DNA from: Cydia pomonella
Taxonomy: Eukaryota; Arthropoda; Insecta; Lepidoptera; Tortricidae
DNA length: 64,000 nt
Direction of reading: 5' to 3'
NCBI RefSeq assembly: GCF_033807575.1
Contig: NC_084703.1
Span: forward strand, 2,914,001-2,978,000
Numbering within the stretch: the stretch's first letter is position 1; every line of letters starts with the position of its first letter. Under the pieces are notes generated by a model, which was not told the DNA's origin, searched no databases, and was given only the letters and a program-made list of their open reading frames with translations. Position numbers and translations under genes: made by a program. This document shows positions 59,311-64,000 of the stretch, piece by piece.

Positions 59311-59554
59311 AAAATAGAGAAAATACAAGATAATACAAAATATGAGTGAGCATGCAGGTAATTAACAAATTAAAATAACTAATAACTAAAACTAGAACAT
59401 GTCATTTACGAGCATTACATCTAAAAATAGGCACACGAACATGCTCAATAAAGTAAAGCTGTATATGTACTGTATATAAAATAAACATGTGGGTATGTCC
59501 AAATTAAATACAAGCTGCTTATTTTTCACTAACTAAAAACTGTTGCTAAGTAAT

Positions 59555-59964
59555 TTTATCACTTATACTTTAGCCGTATTGCACTTTGAACTCTAAACAC
59601 ATACTTGTTGAGTTGAGTGACAATATTTTGCTTAATAGTGCAATATCTTTTGTTCCCATGTGGAATGTTTGCCAATAGTTTTCGCTTGTAAACATTGTAA
59701 TTTTTGCACTGTTTAATTTCTTTAGGTAGGCTGTTGTAAAATTGTGCCCCTTCATAACCAATATTTTTTTTTGCCACATTTGGCTCTAGCTGGCTGAAGA
59801 CAAAAATCGTTAGAATTACGTAGAGGTCGTAAGCCATTTTGTAATTCAGTTGTAAAACTTAGTTGTGAGTGGATTTTGTTATCTAATGTTTTTCGAATCA
59901 GTAGACAGGTATTATTAACGTATCTATTCTTGTTTTCATCTAAAAACTGGATTTGGGCGGCCAT
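59555..59964 (-). mobile_element. CR1/Jockey-like LINE C-terminal fragment
   Basis: The minus strand encodes RNSNDFCLQPARAKCGKKK and EGAQFYNSLPKEIKQCKNYN, the same C-terminal motif type, with one frameshift between the two parts. Confidence 0.75.
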
Positions 59965-60914
59965 TGTGCCCTGGAGTCTCGGAATCGGTGAACACTAACT
60001 TCTCAATTACTGTTCGGTGGGTTCTAATTACTTAACAAAGGATTCCGTTATAGAAAATATATTAATTGTGATGGTCTGTTAGGTTACAAACTTCATGTTT
60101 AAACCGCTGAACTGATTTAGATAGTATTTGTTAGGGAGATAGAGCCCGAGGAAGGACATACGATAAGGTGCGGTCAAAAGTGAATACACTAATGGTGAAT
60201 ATTTATTTTCCTTTTTTTTTACAGTTTTTTAGTACAGTGGAACGTACCACAAGACAATTTATAAATTGTATATACAGATGTCAATCAGAATGAAATAATC
60301 AACTCTGGTCAACGTGGGACTCGAACCCACATCTTTGGATTTGTACAAGATAAAATCCGCAACAAGCTTTGTCCAAAACCCTAACACTATTGCCTTCACA
60401 TTAATCCCCGAGACGACATGTACCCGGTGCAACAGTTCCAAATATACTGGCCGCATTACCGCGCTGTACTGCCAGCGATATTTGTTGGACCAGGTACGAG
60501 CCAGAACGGGGACCCAAACCTCGCTATCTTAACCGCTTCCCCAGATTTTTAATAAAAGTACCTGATTCTATTTTATATATATTTATATGTATGTTTATGT
60601 ATGTCTATTATATTCCTTATATGTGTATGTTTATTCACTGTAATTGTGTGTGTGAATCTAGGCTTCATAACGGTTTAGCAACACCTATTTTTTCGATTAA
60701 CTTCTCTATTTCCGCTACCCAAAGGTTGTCTGGAAGAGATCGCTTTTTAGCGATAAGACCGCCTGTTGTCTGCCTCTAAATTTAATCAATGGTTTATTTT
60801 TCTTGTATATTTTTACTGAGGTGTGCCAATAAAGAGTATTCTATCTATCTATCTATCTATCTATCTATTGATGCTGACAATACAATTACTCCTAACATTT
60901 CCACTTGTCCTCAG

Positions 60915-61036
60915 GAACGCCTCCTGCTGTCAGTTCTCCCGCGTCACGTGGCCATGGAGATGAAGGCAGACATCGCCAGCCAGCCGCGCCAGGAGCAGTT
61001 CCACAAGATCTACATCCAGCGATATGAGAACGTCAG
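60915..61036 (+). CDS. ADCY5/6-like: ADCY5/6-like exon 6 (start of C1a catalytic region)
   Basis: The exon is 122 nt, phase 0 in, two bases over at the end, after TTGTCCTCAG and before GTTAGT. It encodes ERLLLSVLPRHVAMEMKADI, the junction helix of membrane cyclases, a short variable linker ASQPRQEQ and FHKIYIQRYENV, the first strand region of C1a. The next family residues (the ILFADI-type strand with the first metal-binding aspartate) are not encoded in the remaining 3 kb, so the next exon lies beyond the window. The preceding intron is about 13.9 kb and full of transposon remains. Confidence 0.93.
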
Positions 61037-61052
61037 GTTAGTCTACATCTTA

Positions 61053-61424
61053 TCCTCAGGAACGACATGGCCTCTTTTCTCATCATGACGTCTCGCCGGC
61101 AGACTAGATGGCGTTGATCGCCGCCCTTTCACCGCCGCAAAGCCGCGTTCAGTTTTATGTTTATGCCGTGTCGTACAGCTGCGTTCGTGACCCACAAATG
61201 GTCTCGCCGGAAGATCAGCGCTGACTTTTGGGTTAGCATTAATGCTGAGGTGGGACCATTTCGTGGTAAACTATTTATTTATTCTATGTTTCTTTCTTTT
61301 GTTATGTTGTTATACTTTTGTATGTCATAGTTTATCACGAATAAATGCTATGATTTCTGATTTCTGAACGCTTGCTGTCAGTGTTGCGTCACGTCGCCAT
61401 GGAGATGAAGGCAGACATCGCCAG
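61053..61424 (+). pseudogene. Fragments of cyclase exon 6: acceptor fragment and truncated copy
   Basis: At 61053-61066 the acceptor with the first exon bases (TATCCTCAGGAACG) is repeated 17 bp after the real donor. At 61366-61424 a 59-bp copy starts GAACGCTTGCTGTCAG, keeps HVAMEMKADIA, lacks two separate 3-bp units compared with the exon, and stops at TAG right after GCCAGA. Unlike copies of exons 1-5 it represents the 5' part of the exon and has no donor. Confidence 0.85.
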
Positions 61425-62660
61425 ATAGCATTCATGGAAGCTTAACACCACACTACACGTCCTATCGAACGCTCTACTAGCCGCTGACATCTGAGGCTAC
61501 TTTAGTTTAAATAACTACATTTTGTTAAGCAAATAAGAGGTAAATCGCTATTACGTTTAAGAGATAGTAAGAAACATTCATAAATGTGCCAAAACATCTT
61601 AAGTGCATCTAAATATACGTTCTAGAACGGAGCCTAGGGTAAAAATTGTTTTCATGAAGTCACTACATACACTACGATCAATTTTATTGGCCTTTTCCAA
61701 GCCCTTTATACAGTCAACAGCATTTAACTCCGTTCATTCCCTAATACAACTTTGTTTAGCCGCTTGGCAAACCTCTAAGGCTAAGCCTATCTGTTATTAC
61801 ATCCAGCAGACAAAGATCGCAATTTACCGCGACAGGGGACAAAGGGATATTTCGCGATGTGAATTTAAGATTGAACGGTTGAGAGTTAAGACCGCTTATT
61901 TATTAAGATAGGTGCTCGCTTTGTGGGCATCTTCAGAGAGGGCTCTCGCAAAATTGTAGTTTAAGGGACACCCAACACAAGCGTGTCCCAAGGGTCCGCG
62001 TGTAGTCAACTCTATGGCTGCTGCTCGACGCAACGTTGGCGCCACTGCACAGCGACGCCATTTTCCATAGCGCTGACTAGACGCCGATGCTCAAAACCTT
62101 AATATTAAACTTTTACACGCTTTAACCAAATGCTATGAGAAATTTTAGATGGAAACCAGACTATAATAACAGGTCCCAAAGGTCTCGATAGAATGTACTT
62201 ACAAGAAGACATTCAGGAACAATACAAATTACCAAAATAAATCCAAATATCCTCGCTCAGGGATAACTATTACTTAAGTGTCGTAGTTTTATGTCAAAAT
62301 ATGTTTATAAATGGAAGAATAAACCCACACAAAACCAAGTAGATCATTGGCATGAGTAATTGGTATAAGTAGTAAGTAAACCTTAGGTATAAGTAATACA
62401 ATACAAAGAACGGTATGGATAATCTTGAAAAGAAAATTGGGCAGGATAATAAAATATTTTATAAGATCCCATTCTTATCGTGAGCAGGTGCTCAATATTG
62501 TTCAATAGATATTTAAATATCTCACATTGAATACTATTGTAATTTCGGACCCTGTTACTCAATGTGCTGTTATTCATACATATTATTATATTATATTATT
62601 ATAATCTCTTTATTATCTTACTTCTTAGGTAAGGTTTTTTACAATACGTATTTAAAAGTA
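61425..62660. other. Intron 6, no gene seen
   Basis: No continuation of the C1a domain is found here. Confidence 0.6.
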
Positions 62661-62664
62661 AAAG

Positions 62665-63118
62665 TACCTGGGCGACCGAGCTTAGCTCGGTTATAACTAT
62701 TTATTGTAATATGGTGGTGTATAGGTGATAATCACAACTACATTTTTTTACTAAATTAAACTCATCTAAAACAATAAAAATTAAAAAAATATATATAAAC
62801 TTGAACATAAAAAAAAAACAAAAGTTAGCCACCGGGCGGGATTCGAACCCGTAACACTCGTTTAGCAGTCTGCGTCTTAACCCGTTGGACCAGACGGACA
62901 GTGGCCGGCAACACGAAATTAGCGACCATATTCTGCGTCGAAAGAAAAACGCATGAAAACTCGAAAACACGCGTTTTCCCAAACATAAGAATAATATAGA
63001 TAGATTGTATACCGCCAAAAACCCCCATATACCAAATTTCAGCGAAATCGTTAGAGCCGTTTCCGAGATCACAGAAATATATATATATATATACAAGAAT
63101 TGCTCGTTTAAAGGTATA
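62665..63118 (-). repeat. Interspersed repeat with internal tRNA-Ser-like segment, copy 3
   Basis: Same structure; the tRNA-like block is at 62828-62905 with more mismatches in its ends. GTACCTGGGCGACCGAGCTT marks its 3' end. Confidence 0.78.
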
Positions 63119-63177
63119 ACATATAAAAACGCAAAACGATACAAAAGATAATAAACTCATTATTAAAAACCTAACCT

Positions 63178-63352
63178 AGGGTGCCGCCAGCAGCGGGGCA
63201 GGGCCCAAGCTGCCGGTGGTCAGGGCCGCAGAGAGAAGAACGGCCGGACTATCCGCGCCGTGTCCAAGATCACCTTCTGCACCTGACCCTTGATCCAAAG
63301 CGAGGCCCTCAAGGTGTTGATCGAGACTCTTCGCTATGAGATCGTCGAATCA
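63178..63352 (-). mobile_element. Non-LTR fragment, same family as 49.65 kb
   Basis: The complement reads ATCTCATAGCGAAGAGTCTC and GACACGGCGCGGATAGTCCG, ending in CCTAGGTTAGGTTTTT-type sequence, without the hAT insertion. Confidence 0.8.
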
Positions 63353-64000
63353 ACATCCCACATTATATTCATTATTAATTTTGAACTTTAAGAAGACCCA
63401 TTGTAAATTTTGGCGTCAGGTTCCTTGATTTATCTCAGTGATTAGAAAACTCATGAAAGTATTGTTTGGTGAAATGGTTATTTATGGGATCAACTTAATT
63501 TTTGTAGTTGCCATTACACGATTGGTTAACTTTTTAGCAGAGGAATTCGTATCAAAGATGTCTCTTATTATACATTTTCATTGTACAGGCAAATGGGATC
63601 GATTCAAGCTTCTAAACTTTCCTGAGATTAATCTAAACACACACTTCACACTTCAGTTGTGATATTTATTTGAATTCTTATTTACTACTAATATTTTTTT
63701 TTTTTTTTGAGACAAATTAGGTTTTGAATATAAGCTCCTCAAATAAAGCGGCTATATATGTGTAAAAATATGAACAGTTTTGTAGTTTTTATATTTGTTA
63801 CTTGCATTTAGTTTAGTAGTGGCAAATGAACGAACTAATGCAGAGACGCTTTTCACATACATTTTCGTACATTGACCCGCCTGATGATATCTCTATGGTT
63901 GCTGTAGGCCCTAGGGCATCCCGGAGGTGCATAGGGCCGCCACAAGATCCTTCCACGCCTTTATATCTTGAGCAACCGTCTCGGCGTCGTTCCAGCTCAG
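63353..64000. other. Intron 6 end of window, no gene seen
   Basis: Bases 63612-63665 (AACACACACTTCACACTTCA) resemble the short motif at 36238-36280 and 25886-25927. The last 100 bases are GC-richer and may start a LINE fragment. Confidence 0.5.

Larger units (their letters stand above)
36853..61036 (+). other. ADCY5/6-like: Adenylyl cyclase ADCY5/6-type gene, internal part (six exons)
   Basis: Six exons join in phase (0/2, 2/1, 1/2, 2/0, 0/0, 0/2) with GT-AG introns of 1052, 1114, 6840, 416 and 13866 bases and give about 298 codons. The product would be a membrane adenylyl cyclase that makes cAMP from ATP. Motifs that place it are LYQRYFLRMNQ before the first membrane span, RRAFLETRDCVEARL and RENQQQ in the linker, and ERLLLSVLPRHVAMEMKADI followed by FHKIYIQRYENV at the start of C1a. 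This combination fits vertebrate ADCY5/6 better than types 1, 2, 3, 8 or 9, from family knowledge and not from an alignment run here. The C1a metal-binding residues lie downstream of the window. The family is normally stimulated by Gs and inhibited by Gi and calcium; nothing here shows regulation. No promoter or first exon is visible. Confidence 0.9.

Noticed and set aside
60308..60380. tRNA gene on the minus strand (GGGTTCGAGTCCCAC)
   Set aside because: Only the B-box arm is convincing; no acceptor pairing or D-arm found. It is probably a SINE head or decayed tRNA.

Overview
This is a repeat-dense, AT-rich insect window, almost certainly lepidopteran (a moth or butterfly). I infer that from the mix of tRNA-derived SINEs, RTE- and CR1/Jockey-like LINE tails, hAT miniature elements, and long interspersed repeats with the TTTTTAGGGTTCCGTA / CTTGGCCGGTTTTT ends that are common in that order. 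No bacterial or organellar sequence is visible.

Only one host protein gene is supported. Six short exons on the + strand, at 36853-37016, 38069-38250, 39365-39485, 46326-46482, 46899-47048 and 60915-61036, splice in phase into about 298 codons. They encode the first membrane cassette and the start of the C1a catalytic region of a membrane adenylyl cyclase of the ADCY5/6 type. The protein N-terminus lies upstream of the window or is unrecognised, and the rest of C1a onward lies downstream. Everything else is intron or upstream sequence.

Layout. 1-36.8 kb holds no recognisable host exon apart from a truncated copy of the first cyclase exon near 26.1 kb. It contains four palindromic GTACCCCTAG elements, a 2.1-2.5 kb inverted repeat (4.35-6.82 kb), a satellite of alternating monomers with a 374-bp dimer (7.1-8.13 kb), a head-to-head SINE pair (9.4-10.1 kb), LINE fragments, a hAT miniature element inside a TATC microsatellite, a nested foldback (27.5-30.7 kb) and a tRNA-Gln-like gene (36.39 kb). 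36.8-47.3 kb holds five cyclase exons. 47.3-60.9 kb is one large intron with two internally deleted hAT elements that keep coding remnants, a third hAT miniature element nested in a LINE, and an AAAAT pentanucleotide tract. 60.9-64 kb holds the sixth exon, then intron repeats.

The most unusual signal is in the gene itself. Every one of the six exons has degenerate partial copies beside it, nearly always directly downstream in the intron. For exons 1-5 the repeated unit is the 3' part of the exon plus its 5' splice site plus the first tens of bases of intron. Copy numbers are about 3, 4, 4, 2 and 1. In exon 4 the two extra copies stay open and in frame, each adding exactly 41 codons and ending in its own CAG|GT donor. 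I found no transposon boundaries that explain this. It could be a slippage or template-switch process focused on exon ends, a decoy 5' splice-site array, or a source of alternative exons; the sequence alone does not decide between these.
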